A DNA stretch of 64,000 nt from Bacillus sp. Marseille-Q1617 (GTDB lineage: Bacteria > Bacillota > Bacilli > Bacillales > Bacillaceae_B). The stretch is taken from the NCBI RefSeq assembly GCF_903645295.1, contig NZ_CAHJXM010000002.1, positions 720,001 to 784,000 of the forward strand. Direction: 5' to 3'. This document shows, piece after piece, positions 45,503 to 55,031 of the stretch; the stretch's first letter is position 1; the number at the start of each line of letters is the position of its first letter. The notes under the pieces are model-generated. The model had not been told where the DNA came from and searched no databases. It saw only the letters and a program-made list of their open reading frames with translations. The position numbers and the translations under genes were made by a program.

Positions 45503-45737
45503 GACAATCCCTCTCTCTTTTTAAAATTGATATCATTTAAGGCCGGTCTAAGGGTGTCGATGTCTCTTCTAATATGTATTTGTGTTTTAAGCAGTTTATA
45601 AGTAACTTACAGATTTTTCTACTCTTCATCTATGATTCTATCAAGCATTCATGTGGGCTGCCAGCGAAATTTTGTATAATCCCCAAAGGTTGTTATAATG
45701 GTACTTCATCGATAGGCTAAAAAGGAGTTGAAAACCC

Positions 45738-45929
45738 TTGAAATATATACGTTCTCAAATGAAACGGCTGATGAAAGATGAAAAAGAACTGCAGGACCGG
45801 TTAAAGAAACTGATGGATGAGCAGGGCTTGGAGAGAAGTTTTGCCATGAAGGCACTGTACCATTCCGAAGTGGCGGACGGCGGTAAGTATCAGGCGAAGT
45901 ACCAAGCGCTGGATGAGCCGAAAAAGTAG
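45738..45929 (+). CDS. Small charged protein, function unknown
   Basis: A 63-residue, strongly charged helical protein (IRSQMKRLMKDEKELQDRLKK, MDEQGLERSFAMKALYHSEV). The start (codon TTG at 45738) is preceded by AAAAGGAGTTG. Two TATAAT boxes lie upstream at 45675-45680 and 45694-45699. It has its own terminator. The strong signals say it is real; the family is unnamed. Confidence 0.65.
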   Translation: MKYIRSQMKRLMKDEKELQDRLKKLMDEQGLERSFAMKALYHSEVADGGKYQAKYQALDEPKK

Positions 45930-45942
45930 TTTTTTTGAAATC

Positions 45943-45977
45943 AAAGACCTGTATAGAGTGGTTCTATACAGGTCTTT
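45943..45977 (+). terminator. Terminator after the 63-residue gene
   Basis: AAAGACCTGTATAGA / TCTATACAGGTCTTT stem. Confidence 0.92.
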
Positions 45978-46041
45978 TGCAGTTTTGAAGGGGTTAAGCA
46001 CGGAACCCCCGGGGTAAACAAGATGAAAAAAGGATGATACG

Positions 46042-46488
46042 ATGCCATTCGATTATTCATTGGACTTTGATTCCGTCGACTTCAGGGAGAACCCTGAGTT
46101 GTACCGGGTCGGCCGGGGAGAGCAGGGGGTCCTACTCGTTGAACCTTATAAAAGTGAAATCCTTCTGCACTGGCGATTTAAAACACCGGATATTGCAGCT
46201 GAATCTTCCAAAAAAATTTATGATATGTTCCTTCAATATAAAGAGAAGGACGACTTCGTCGGGATGGACATGGCCAGGAAATTCCTTCAAATGGGATATA
46301 CCAGAGCCCGGCGCTATGCGAATTATAAAGGCGGCCGGAAATATGATGGAGACGGCGATGTGAAGGAGAGGCAGATTGATTCGGAGAAAGCTGAATCCGC
46401 CGCCATTTTTGAAGAGAAATGGAAGCTGGCAAGGGAAGATGAAGACTATCTCAAGATGAAGCGGGAGCATCAGAAGAAGTATGGATAA
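46042..46488 (+). CDS. DUF4385-family protein
   Basis: A 148-residue cytoplasmic protein of the DUF4385 family: ENPELYRVGRGEQGVLLVEPYKSEILLHWRFKTPDIA, then FVGMDMARKFLQMGYTRARRYANYKGGRKYD, which is strongly conserved. Similar proteins occur in bacteria and phage-like loci; no activity is known. ATG at 46042. Own terminator. Confidence 0.82.
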   Translation: MPFDYSLDFDSVDFRENPELYRVGRGEQGVLLVEPYKSEILLHWRFKTPDIAAESSKKIYDMFLQYKEKDDFVGMDMARKFLQMGYTRARRYANYKGGRKYDGDGDVKERQIDSEKAESAAIFEEKWKLAREDEDYLKMKREHQKKYG

Positions 46489-46494
46489 AGAAGT

Positions 46495-46533
46495 AAAGGC
46501 TGGTCCCTTAGGAATATCAAGGGACCGGCCTTT
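46495..46533. terminator. Terminator between convergent genes
   Basis: AAAGGCTGGTCCCTT / AAGGGACCGGCCTTT stem. Confidence 0.9.
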
Positions 46534-46537
46534 GTCA

Positions 46538-46729
46538 TTATGACCTCCTGCTGTCGATCAGGTGGAGGACCCCTTTGAGAATGAGAACGATCGAGAATAA
46601 TAGAATGGCCAATACCCCAATGACATCGGCAATCGGGTTAATCGGCTCCAAAAATCCTGTCAGCGGCACCCGGAGCAGGGCAAACCCTGAAAGAATGCCT
46701 AAAAAAAATAACCAAATTGAATGACTCAT
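46538..46729 (-). CDS. Small two-helix membrane protein
   Basis: A 63-residue protein with two membrane helices (IWLFFLGILSGFALLRVPLTG and VIGVLAILLFSIVLILKGVLHL) and a basic end DSRRS. ATG at 46729 follows GAAAGGAGTG. Function and family unknown. Confidence 0.6.
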   Translation of the reverse strand: MSHSIWLFFLGILSGFALLRVPLTGFLEPINPIADVIGVLAILLFSIVLILKGVLHLIDSRRS

Positions 46730-46890
46730 TTGAATTCACTCCTTTCTCATGATTAATTTATTCGGGAGGGGTGAAAGGGTTTATGAAAGGGGGCTTTGGG
46801 ATTGGATACAGTCACCATTTTTAGAGGTTGAGAAAAAAATGTAGCTTGTCATATAGTTATTTTGTTATAATTTGGTAAGTGACGGAATTA

Positions 46891-47000
46891 ATTCTGAAAT
46901 TAAAAGATTATAAGCCGAAACTCGAAGGTTAGCGAGGAACACTCGAAGATTTTTACCCAAAACTGAAAGATACACAGGCATTCCCGAAAGATTCCTTCTC
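46891..47000. repeat. Degenerate ~21-bp periodic repeats before the NERD gene
   Basis: GAAA/GAAG-type cores recur at about 46895, 46917, 46945, 46965 and 46986 (CTCGAAGAT, ACTGAAAGAT, CCCGAAAGAT), spaced about 20-28 bp. No gene in 46740-47084 otherwise. Similar in style to 2779-2879. Confidence 0.4.
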
Positions 47001-47084
47001 CCGCCTCCTGAAAACCCCGAATAAAACTTCAATTTCCCGTCTTAACCTCCGTCAAACTACCTCATTTACAAAAGGAGTGGTCAA

Positions 47085-48065
47085 TTGATCAAGAAAATGC
47101 CCTGCGCCCCAATCAAAATCTTTATGTTATATGCCTTACTGAGAAGAATCCTCCCAAATCACCCTTTGAGAAAAGAGATTGCAGCAGAATTAAGAAAGCT
47201 TGAAGCAGGATACAAAGGGGAGTTGTCCCTAAATTATCATTTAAGCTTTTTGCCCGATAAAGAATACTTGATTTTATTTGATCTCCGCCTTTCTTATAAA
47301 ACATTTTTCTTTCAAATTGATACTCTTATCCTGCATACTAACTTCATTCTCATTTCGGAAGTGAAGAACATAGCCGGGGAAATCTATATCGATACGGATT
47401 TCAATCAAATGATCAGGACCAGACATGAAATTTCTGAGGTATTCCCCGATCCAATCCTTCAGGCGTATAAACAAAAAGAGGGGCTGGAGAACTGGCTGAC
47501 ATCAAAGGTTTTTCCCACTTTTCCGATTGAATATCGAGTCGTTCTCACCAACTCCCACACACTCATTAAAAATACTTCTAAAAATCAACTCGTACTGGAT
47601 AAGCTGATTCGCAGCGAAAGGCTTGTCTACGAAATTAAAAAACTGACCGCTAAATATCCGAAGCCTGTGGTGACTCAAAAAGCGCTGAACCGGATTGCAA
47701 ACCGTCTCATGAAATTCCATGATCCCCTGAAGCCGGATGTCCTCGCACAATTTCAGTTTTCACCATCCGATATTCTGCCAGGCGTTTATTGCAGTGAGTG
47801 TCAATCCCTTTCGATGGAAAGGGTCCAGGGTAACTGGTGGTGTCCAACTTGCCGGTTAAAGAAAAAGGATGCTCATATCGAAGCTTTGAAGGACTATGCA
47901 CTGCTCGTCGACACGACCATCTCGAATAAAGAAATGAGACACTTCACCAACCTGCAATCCCTTTCCACTGCAGCCAGGGTGCTGTCACAAATGAATCTAC
48001 CCTCGACCGGGACGACTAGGAATCGGCGATATTCCCTCGACCCCTTAATAAAGAATTCGTATTAA
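47085..48065 (+). CDS. NERD-domain protein with zinc ribbon
   Basis: A 326-residue protein with a nuclease-related (NERD) domain: QIDTLILHTNFILISEVKNIAGEIYIDTDFNQMIR, where Asp, Glu and Lys form a restriction-endonuclease-like E-x-K core. A C-terminal C4 zinc ribbon (CSECQSLSMERVQGNWWCPTC) may bind nucleic acid. It starts TTG at 47085 after AAAGGAGTGG. The nuclease role is inferred from the family. Confidence 0.82.
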   Translation: MIKKMPCAPIKIFMLYALLRRILPNHPLRKEIAAELRKLEAGYKGELSLNYHLSFLPDKEYLILFDLRLSYKTFFFQIDTLILHTNFILISEVKNIAGEIYIDTDFNQMIRTRHEISEVFPDPILQAYKQKEGLENWLTSKVFPTFPIEYRVVLTNSHTLIKNTSKNQLVLDKLIRSERLVYEIKKLTAKYPKPVVTQKALNRIANRLMKFHDPLKPDVLAQFQFSPSDILPGVYCSECQSLSMERVQGNWWCPTCRLKKKDAHIEALKDYALLVDTTISNKEMRHFTNLQSLSTAARVLSQMNLPSTGTTRNRRYSLDPLIKNSY

Positions 48066-48116
48066 ATTTCTTGGCCAAGTCAATATCATCACACAAAAAC
48101 CAACCCTTCAACGCAT

Positions 48117-48158
48117 AAAAAAACGCCCTTCACTGCATCAACGCAGTGAGGGACGGGC
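48117..48158 (-). terminator. Terminator of the RND pump gene
   Basis: On the minus strand GCCCGTCCCTCACTGC / GCAGTGAAGGGC followed by TTTTTTT. The nearby GAGGGACGGGC occurs twice (48148-48158, 48179-48189). Confidence 0.8.
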
Positions 48159-48196
48159 TTTTAGCGATTTAAAGAGATGAGGGACGGGCCTTCAAA

Positions 48197-51100
48197 TCAG
48201 TTTGCAGCTCGTTCTCTTTTCTTATGTCGGAATCGATCAAATACTAGGTAAAGCATCGGCACGATCATCAGTGTAAGGATGACCGAGAATGCGATTCCGG
48301 AAATGATGGTAACGGCAAGCGGTGTGAAGAGGGCATCTCCGCTGACCGCCACCGGGATCAAAGCGACGATCGATGTGATGGCAGTCAGGACGATCGGGCG
48401 TAATCTTGCACGGCCGGCTTCGACGACTGCTTCTTTTACATGCATGCCGTCCTTCAATCGCTGCTCGATGAATTCGATCAGCACAATCGAGTTCCGGACG
48501 ACTATCCCCGTCAGTGAAACCATCCCCATGACGGCAAGGAAGCTGATTGGTGTCTGTGTGACGAATAATCCGAGTATGGCTCCGGCAATGGCCAGATAAA
48601 CGGCAACCAGTACAAGGAAAGGCATGGATAGCGAGTTGAATTGCAGTGCAATCAGCAGGTAAACAAGGAAGATCACAATCGTGAACAAGATGGTGATTTC
48701 CGAGAAGAAGCTGTCCTGCGCTTCGTTTTCTCCGCCGAGAGTCACGCTGTATTCAGCTCCAAGGTCTTTCCCCGCGCCATCCACGATCTCTTGGACTTTT
48801 TCCTCATAACCTTCCTCATTCTCAGGGAATGCACGGATTGTAATGGCGCGTTCACCGTCGACATGAGGGATCTGCTGGATTTCTTCTTTCGTTTCGACAG
48901 TCACCAGTTCATCCAACGAGACAAGTTCAGGTGGTCCCGCAGGGGTCTGGCCGCCAGCAGCCGGTAATTCCAAGGAAGAAAGATCGACTTCCCCTTCATT
49001 GCCGTCCAGAACAAGATTCATGTCGCGCTTGGTGACGCCGTTATCAAAAGCCTTCAAAGGGATTCCTTCAGTCGCCAGGCGAATCTGTTCACTGATTTGA
49101 TTAACGGTGATCCCGTTTTCCTCCATAGCTTCCCGGTCAGGGATATACTCAAGCACTGGGGAGAGTTCCCCGACATTATCAACGACAAGATTCGTTTCCA
49201 GGTTTCCGATAGCGTCCTTCAGTGAATCCCTCAATTCAAGCAATTTCTCCATTTCAGGGCCCGACACGGTAACCGTTACAGGTGCTCCGGCCGGCGGTCC
49301 CTGCTCAATCGTTTCCATGAAAAGTACAGCATCAGGGAATTCGCTGCGGAGCTTTTCGGTCCACTCCTCAATCAAGCCTTGGGCCGTCTGATTTTCCCTG
49401 TCGACGCGCGCTACGATCTGGCCGGTGTGTTCCCCCGAATTTTGAAGGGAGCTGTTGAATAGATTCGGCAGCCCTGTTCCGGCGAATACGCTTGTTTCAT
49501 AGACGCCTTTATCGGTTTTCAGTCGATCTTCCATTTCAGCAAGCGTATCTGAGGTTTCCTCAAGCGTCGTTCCGATCGGAAGAGTGACGTCAATCGTCAC
49601 TTCCTCGCGGTCGGCAGATGGGAAGAACTCAAATGGTGTAAAGGCGATCAGACCGAAGATAGCGGTCGTGAACACAAGTCCCAGAGAGGCTGTCAGGAAA
49701 GGCTTCTTGGAAAACCTTTTTAAAATGACATCTGCGTAGAAATCTGCAAACTTATCAAGCGGCTTCCCGATCAAGCCTGGTGAATCCGAGATTTGTTTCT
49801 TCGTTTTACTGTACAGCATGTAACGGAGCACAGGTACAAATACCAGTGCAGCCAGCGTCGACGCAAGAATCGTCGTAATCAAAACGGTCGGAAGCGCCCG
49901 GATGAAGGCTCCGTTTCCGCCTGATAAAAAGACGAGCGGCAGGAACGTAAACACGATGGCAAGGGAAGACGTTAGAATGGACACCCACATTTCCTTCACA
50001 CCGTTGACTGCACCTGTCAGGGCATTGTCCCCGAGTTTATAGCGGCGCTGGATATTGTCATTCATGACGATCGAGTCATCAACAAGGATACCCAGTGCGA
50101 TAATGGCCCCGATGACCGAAATCTGGTTGAGGTCCACGCCTGCATAAGGAAGTGGGATCAACCCGGCCAGGACGGAAATCGGAATCGCCAAGGCGACTAC
50201 GAAAACCCCGGAACCTGTAAGTCCTATGGCAGTGGTGACGATGACTGCCAGCACAGAAATCGCCAGGGAAGTGAACAACCCTTTGAATATATCCGTTACC
50301 AGGCTGGCCTGTGAATAATAAGGTACTAGCTCCACGTCTTCGGGAAGATTAGCGCAGAGTTCATCCACTTTGTCGCTGACCCGCTCGTCGACAGAAGGGA
50401 TATCTTCCCCTTGCTTGACGAAAGCGGTAAACGATACAGCAGGCTTTCCTTCGAATGTGATGATATCTTCTGCGTCTTTAGGTGAGATTTTCACATCGGC
50501 AATGTCCCCGAGTAACACGGACTCACCGCCAGTATTCTTTCCGACAAAGACCTCTTTCATTTCGTCGATGGTCGTGTAGTGCTCGACCGTCAGCTGGACG
50601 ACTTCATTATCGATCGTTTCTTTTCCGAGAGGGGCAGGGTAGTATTCATCATTAATCGCCTTCATGACATTGGACACATTCAGTCCGGATTCTTTTAAGT
50701 CTTGAAGGTTAAGTTCGATGAGTATCTGCTCCTCCGGCAGCCCTTTTACGGTAACCCCCGAAACGCCTGATAATTCTTCTACTTCCGTTTTCCAGCGGTC
50801 AATCTCATCTTTGATGTCTTGCAGGCTCTCACGGTTCTCGCTCGTGAGTTGATAAGAAACAATTGGCATCTTCACCGTTGATTCGTTGATCTCAGGGTCG
50901 AATGCCTCTTCTGGGAACGATGCGGAAGCATCTGAAACAGCCTGCCGCACATCGCTGAACACTTCTTTTTTGTCTTTGCCATCTTCGACCTCTACAATGA
51001 TAGTAGAGAATCCGGCAGCAGATGACGAACTCAGCTCCTTGATCCCATCAATGGACTGAAGTGAATTCTCGATCGGATTCGTGACGGTCCGTTCCACCGT

Positions 51101-51265
51101 GCCAACGGTTGCTCCCGGATAAACGGTTGAAACCGTCCCGATATTCACTTCTGTTTCAGGTATTTCTCTTTGAGGCAGTTGAAAAAATGTGAAAATCCCG
51201 ATAATGGCAAACAGCAGGACAAAAATCAATGTGATCTTTGAACGCTTCAAGATTGCTTGAATCAT
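48197..51265 (-). CDS. RND-family efflux permease (SwrC/AcrB type)
   Basis: A 1,022-residue, 12-helix resistance-nodulation-division pump, similar to SwrC/YerP of B. subtilis, which exports surfactin and other amphiphiles. Landmarks: N-terminal helix and PQREIPETEVNIGTVSTVYPGATVGTVERTVTNPIE, LGILVDDSIVMNDNI (transmembrane helix 4 proton relay Asp), duplicate porter domains and the C-terminal GMVSLTGIVVRNSIVLIEFI. ATG at 51265 follows TAGGAGGG; the ATG at 51304 falls inside the operator-like palindrome. It is divergent from a TetR regulator. Confidence 0.92.
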   Translation of the reverse strand: MIQAILKRSKITLIFVLLFAIIGIFTFFQLPQREIPETEVNIGTVSTVYPGATVGTVERTVTNPIENSLQSIDGIKELSSSSAAGFSTIIVEVEDGKDKKEVFSDVRQAVSDASASFPEEAFDPEINESTVKMPIVSYQLTSENRESLQDIKDEIDRWKTEVEELSGVSGVTVKGLPEEQILIELNLQDLKESGLNVSNVMKAINDEYYPAPLGKETIDNEVVQLTVEHYTTIDEMKEVFVGKNTGGESVLLGDIADVKISPKDAEDIITFEGKPAVSFTAFVKQGEDIPSVDERVSDKVDELCANLPEDVELVPYYSQASLVTDIFKGLFTSLAISVLAVIVTTAIGLTGSGVFVVALAIPISVLAGLIPLPYAGVDLNQISVIGAIIALGILVDDSIVMNDNIQRRYKLGDNALTGAVNGVKEMWVSILTSSLAIVFTFLPLVFLSGGNGAFIRALPTVLITTILASTLAALVFVPVLRYMLYSKTKKQISDSPGLIGKPLDKFADFYADVILKRFSKKPFLTASLGLVFTTAIFGLIAFTPFEFFPSADREEVTIDVTLPIGTTLEETSDTLAEMEDRLKTDKGVYETSVFAGTGLPNLFNSSLQNSGEHTGQIVARVDRENQTAQGLIEEWTEKLRSEFPDAVLFMETIEQGPPAGAPVTVTVSGPEMEKLLELRDSLKDAIGNLETNLVVDNVGELSPVLEYIPDREAMEENGITVNQISEQIRLATEGIPLKAFDNGVTKRDMNLVLDGNEGEVDLSSLELPAAGGQTPAGPPELVSLDELVTVETKEEIQQIPHVDGERAITIRAFPENEEGYEEKVQEIVDGAGKDLGAEYSVTLGGENEAQDSFFSEITILFTIVIFLVYLLIALQFNSLSMPFLVLVAVYLAIAGAILGLFVTQTPISFLAVMGMVSLTGIVVRNSIVLIEFIEQRLKDGMHVKEAVVEAGRARLRPIVLTAITSIVALIPVAVSGDALFTPLAVTIISGIAFSVILTLMIVPMLYLVFDRFRHKKRERAAN

Positions 51266-51287
51266 GAAAATCCCTCCTATTCCGATG

Positions 51288-51397
51288 TTTGACTCATTAG
51301 TCAAATGGAAATTTTGAAATGTTTTGATGTACTGATATAATAGCTTTTAATCGATTTGACTCATAAGTCATTTTTTCATGATTGGGTTTTTAAGTCA
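51288..51397. promoter_or_regulatory. Paired operators between RND pump and tetR
   Basis: TTTGACTCATTAGTCAAA (51288-51305) and TGACTCATAAGTCA (51357-51370) share TGACT-N4-AGTCA; a half-site TAAGTCAAG lies near 51391. They lie in the divergent intergenic region, so the adjacent TetR regulator is the likely binder. Confidence 0.72.
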
Positions 51398-51534
51398 AGA
51401 AATAATGTGCTTTTCGTTGATGGAGGATTTGACGGGGAGGAACTATGATAAAATGGGTTTGTACAATCTCAATGCTGCACCATTAAAAAGTAAAATAGAT
51501 ATTCTGAACTTCAGATAGAAGACAGGTGATAAAT

Positions 51535-52410
51535 ATGAATAAACGTAAAGCAATACTGGAAGCGGCTGTCGACCTGTTTGCAGAACAAGGCTACAACCAA
51601 ACCTCGATGCAGCAGATCGCTGACAGCATCGGTATATCCAAGGGTTCTCTGTACTCATTTTTCCAATCCAAGGAAGATTTAATCATCTCCATCTATGAAC
51701 ATTATCAGCAGCTTGTCTTCGAACGGGCGTTTGTGGTTGGATTGGACGGGAAGATGCCTCCGGAAGACCGATTGGCTAAACAGTTTCAAGTACAGTTTGA
51801 GGGGATCCTGGAATACAAATCCTATATGAGGATGCATATGAGGGGGGAAACCGCCAAGAACAGCGAAAAGCTTGCCGCAATGGAGCACAGGATGAGGGGC
51901 CGGCTATTCAGCTGGATGCAGCATAATCTCCAGCGGTTGTATGGAGATAAGATCGAGCCATATAAGTGGGATTTGATGTGGATGACCCAATCCATCTATT
52001 CATCCTATATGATGCTCCTGATTTCAACGGAAAGTGAGCTGAAGCCTGAAGATCTCGGAAAGCATATCGTCAGACAGATCATGATCCTTGCTGCTGACTT
52101 CTTCGAAGGGAAGAGCAGACCTCTCCTTAATGATGACATGATGAAGCCATTCTCTGTCGACATGGATCGTGAAGGGGCATTTATTTCATTTGAAAAAAGG
52201 GAAGAAGCCTGGACGAATCTGTATGATAAGATCCATTCACTGAAAAGTGAGGAAGCCGGGGAATATGTAAGCATTGCCGATAGGATTTCCGAAGAATGCC
52301 GGAAATCGAAACCTGATGAGTTGATCATCAAAGGGATGTTGAGGCTGCTTGAAGATGCAGAAGAATTAAAAAAAGAAGTAAAAGAATTGGAAAAACAGCT
52401 GCTGCCTTAG
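51535..52410 (+). CDS. TetR/AcrR-family transcriptional regulator
   Basis: A 291-residue regulator, longer than the 190-220 residues usual for the family. The HTH is at residues 6-46 (AILEAAVDLFAEQGYNQTSMQQIADSIGISKGSLYSFFQSKEDLI). The C-terminal extension from about 200 is helical and ends in a Lys/Glu-rich coiled-coil-like KKEVKELEKQ. ATG at 51535 follows ACAGGTG; the GTG at 51526 overlaps the site. Divergent from the RND pump with paired palindromes between them, so it probably represses the pump and itself. Confidence 0.9.
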   Translation: MNKRKAILEAAVDLFAEQGYNQTSMQQIADSIGISKGSLYSFFQSKEDLIISIYEHYQQLVFERAFVVGLDGKMPPEDRLAKQFQVQFEGILEYKSYMRMHMRGETAKNSEKLAAMEHRMRGRLFSWMQHNLQRLYGDKIEPYKWDLMWMTQSIYSSYMMLLISTESELKPEDLGKHIVRQIMILAADFFEGKSRPLLNDDMMKPFSVDMDREGAFISFEKREEAWTNLYDKIHSLKSEEAGEYVSIADRISEECRKSKPDELIIKGMLRLLEDAEELKKEVKELEKQLLP

Positions 52411-52436
52411 CATCAATGGGCAGCAGCTGTTTTTTA
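52394..52436 (+). terminator. Terminator overlapping tetR stop
   Basis: AACAGCTGCTGCC / GGCAGCAGCTGTT stem; the 3' end of the coding region is in the stem, followed by TTTTTT. Confidence 0.88.
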
Positions 52437-52805
52437 TTCACCCTTTAATTTCGTCAATACATTGTATCCGAATAATAACACAGCCAGCGTCGTCAGGACT
52501 CCTCCTGCCGCAATCACCGGGATGATGCTTTCGTTGCCGGATGAAATGAGGATGAATAGTCCGATCATCATAAGCGGGAGACTGATATTATGGAGCCAAA
52601 AATGAGCTTTTGCAAGCTTTGTCTGAGACACAGCCGGGAATAAATGATAGATGATACCTGCCAAAGTAAGAGCTGTCCAGCCCAGAAGATTGATATGAGC
52701 GTGAACCGGTGTGAAGCTGTAATCATGTGTCATCGACATATACAACCCGAATAACACGCCGATCATAAAATAAACAACCGAAATCTTGATCAGTCTGATG
52801 CCCAT
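52434..52805 (-). CDS. Small haem-copper oxidase subunit I-like membrane protein
   Basis: A 123-residue protein with four helices. The segment TPVHAHINLLGWTALTLAGIIYHLFP resembles the haem-ligand helices of haem-copper oxidase/NorB subunit I (HAHINLLGW), and a further His lies in AHFWLHNISLP. It is far too short to be a full oxidase, so it may be a haem-binding membrane protein of unknown role. ATG at 52805 follows GGAGGGATAAC. Confidence 0.65.
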   Translation of the reverse strand: MGIRLIKISVVYFMIGVLFGLYMSMTHDYSFTPVHAHINLLGWTALTLAGIIYHLFPAVSQTKLAKAHFWLHNISLPLMMIGLFILISSGNESIIPVIAAGGVLTTLAVLLFGYNVLTKLKGE

Positions 52806-53056
52806 TGTTATCCCTCCATTTCTAGAAAAAATATATGAATCAATTGGTTGGGATAGAACTATATTAATAGTTCTTAAGTCACCCTTAAGTCACGTCAGGT
52901 AATGAATTACTGAAATCTTTCTGCACCAATTTAATTTCCTTTATGCAACTTTTTTTACTTTAAGGGAGATAGATGGGAATGGGTAAAAAGGTTTCTATAG
53001 ACCCACTCGCATGCCTCTTGATAAAATGTTCAGGCAGTGTTTGGAGGTTGGGCTCA

Positions 53057-53926
53057 ATGGATGATAAACGATATTCGCATTTAAAATTGGGTGAACGCGG
53101 TGCGATCATCAGCATCATTGCGTATATTCTCTTATCCATATTAAAGCTGGTGATCGGGCATGTGAGCGGGTCGGAAGCATTGAGAGCGGATGGCTTGAAT
53201 AATACGACTGATATATTGGCTTCCATAGCCGTGCTGATCGGGTTGAGATTATCTCAAAAGCCGGCCGATGATGACCATCTCTACGGTCATTGGAAATCTG
53301 AAATGGTTGCTTCGATGGTCGCGTCGTTCATCATGGCAGTCGTCGGAATCGAAGTGTTGAGCGGGGCAGTCTTGTCACTGTTCGAAGGGCAGTCGCACCC
53401 CCCTGAAATGATCGCTGCATGGACAGGTATCTTTTCAGCATTGGTGATGTATCTGGTATACCGTTATAATAAAAAACTTGCAATGAAAATCAAAAGTCAT
53501 TCGGTCATGGCAGCGTCAAAAGACAATCTTTCCGATTCGTGGGTCAGTATCGGAACGGTGGTAGGAGTCATCGGTTCTCAGTTCAATCTGCCCTGGCTCG
53601 ATCCCCTTACTGCCTTAATCGTGGGTATCCTCATATGCAAAACAGCCTGGGGAATTTTCCGTGAAGCCTCACACCAATTGACGGATGGCTTTAATCAAGA
53701 ACTGATCAAAGAATACATAGAAACGATCGGCATGATTCCAGGCGTCGAGGGGGTCAAAGACATCAAGGCAAGGAGCTACGGAAACAACATTGTCGTCGAC
53801 GTCGTCATCACCGTAGACCAGGGATTGAACATCAACGAGGCACATGACATCTCCACAAAAGTAGAGAAACGACTGGAAAAAGAGTATGAAATCTATGACG
53901 TCCACGTCCATGTGGAACCGGATTGA
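53057..53926 (+). CDS. mneS: Cation diffusion facilitator, MneS/YeaB-like
   Basis: A 289-residue cation efflux protein of the CDF family, very close from memory to B. subtilis MneS (YeaB), which exports manganese. Landmarks: ALRADGLNNTTDILASIAVLIGLR (helix 2 metal site with Asp), DDDHLYGHWKSEMVASMVASFIM, AASKDNLSDSWVSIGTVVG (second metal site) and a C-terminal cytoplasmic domain ending YDVHVHVEP. ATG at 53057 (DDKRYSHLKLG) follows TGGAGGTTGGG; the more upstream ATG at 52973 adds an atypical segment. Confidence 0.88.
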   Translation: MDDKRYSHLKLGERGAIISIIAYILLSILKLVIGHVSGSEALRADGLNNTTDILASIAVLIGLRLSQKPADDDHLYGHWKSEMVASMVASFIMAVVGIEVLSGAVLSLFEGQSHPPEMIAAWTGIFSALVMYLVYRYNKKLAMKIKSHSVMAASKDNLSDSWVSIGTVVGVIGSQFNLPWLDPLTALIVGILICKTAWGIFREASHQLTDGFNQELIKEYIETIGMIPGVEGVKDIKARSYGNNIVVDVVITVDQGLNINEAHDISTKVEKRLEKEYEIYDVHVHVEPD

Positions 53927-53945
53927 CTTTACCCCATTAACGCAG

Positions 53946-53977
53946 CGAGGGACGGGCCTTTAAAGGCCCGTCCCTCG
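53946..53977. terminator. Palindromic terminator between mneS-like gene and guaC
   Basis: Perfect 32-bp palindrome, arms CGAGGGACGGGCCTTT / AAAGGCCCGTCCCTCG with no loop spacer; serves both convergent genes. Confidence 0.88.
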
Positions 53978-53984
53978 TTTGATA

Positions 53985-54968
53985 TTAATAGACTTTATCC
54001 CCATTGAAGATGGAGTTCTTTACGACAACATAGTCAACGTGGCGGATGGCATCAAGATTTGTTCCTCCTGCGTAGGAGATGGAGGATTGAAGATCCTGTT
54101 CCATTTCAACCAGCGTATCTTCCAGTGAACCTTTATGTTCAACGAACATTTTCTTTCCTTCGACATTTTTCTTTTCGCCTTTTTGGAATTCGGACGCTGA
54201 ACCGAAGTATTCTTTGAAAAGCTTGCCGTCTTTTTCGAATGTTTCACCAGGAGACTCTTCGTGTCCTGCAAATAATGAACCGATCATGACCATGGACGCA
54301 CCGAATCGGATGGATTTCGCAACATCACCGTGTGTACGGATTCCACCGTCTGCGATGATCGGCTTGGATGCCGCTTTGGCACACCAGCGAAGTGCTGCCA
54401 GCTGCCATCCGCCCGTACCGAATCCGGTTTTGATTTTCGTGATGCATACTTTACCAGGCCCGATGCCGACCTTAGTCGCGTCCGCACCCGCATGCTCCAG
54501 CTCTCGGACCGCTTCGGGAGTCCCGACGTTTCCGGCGATCACGAAGCTTTCTGGAAGGTGTTGTTTGATATGCTGGATCATATTGATCACGGCATTGGAG
54601 TGCCCGTGTGCAATGTCGATTGTAATATATTCAGGTGTTAGCTTCTCTTCGGCCAGCTGCTCCACAAAAGTGTATTCTTCCTCTTTCACACCCACACTGA
54701 TGGAAGCGTATAAGCCCCGCGAGTTCATATCTTTTATAAAATCAATTCTTTTACCCGGTTGAAAACGGTGCATGATATAGAAATAATTATTTTCCGCCAA
54801 GTAAGCGGCGATCTTTTCATCGATGATCGTCTGCATGTTTGCAGGAACAACAGGAAGTTTAAAGGATCGGCCGCCAAGCGTAATGGACGTATCACATTCC
54901 GAACGGCTGTTCACCACACATTTTGCAGGAATTAATTGAATATCTTCGTAATCAAATACATTTTCCAT
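53985..54968 (-). CDS. guaC: GMP reductase
   Basis: GMP reductase converts GMP to IMP with NADPH in purine salvage. The 327-residue product has the IMPDH/GMPR catalytic loop [27 protein letters not shown] with the catalytic Cys, [23 protein letters not shown], and [29 protein letters not shown] at 54968 follows AGGAGTG. A promoter at 55032-55061 (TTGACA, 18-bp spacer, TATATT on the minus strand) precedes it. Length matches the B. subtilis enzyme (326). Confidence 0.95.
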   Translation of the reverse strand: MENVFDYEDIQLIPAKCVVNSRSECDTSITLGGRSFKLPVVPANMQTIIDEKIAAYLAENNYFYIMHRFQPGKRIDFIKDMNSRGLYASISVGVKEEEYTFVEQLAEEKLTPEYITIDIAHGHSNAVINMIQHIKQHLPESFVIAGNVGTPEAVRELEHAGADATKVGIGPGKVCITKIKTGFGTGGWQLAALRWCAKAASKPIIADGGIRTHGDVAKSIRFGASMVMIGSLFAGHEESPGETFEKDGKLFKEYFGSASEFQKGEKKNVEGKKMFVEHKGSLEDTLVEMEQDLQSSISYAGGTNLDAIRHVDYVVVKNSIFNGDKVY

Positions 54969-55031
54969 GAATAACACTCCTAAAAACGAATATTAAATCT
55001 TTGTTTATTTAAAAATGTTCGTTCCTATCGT

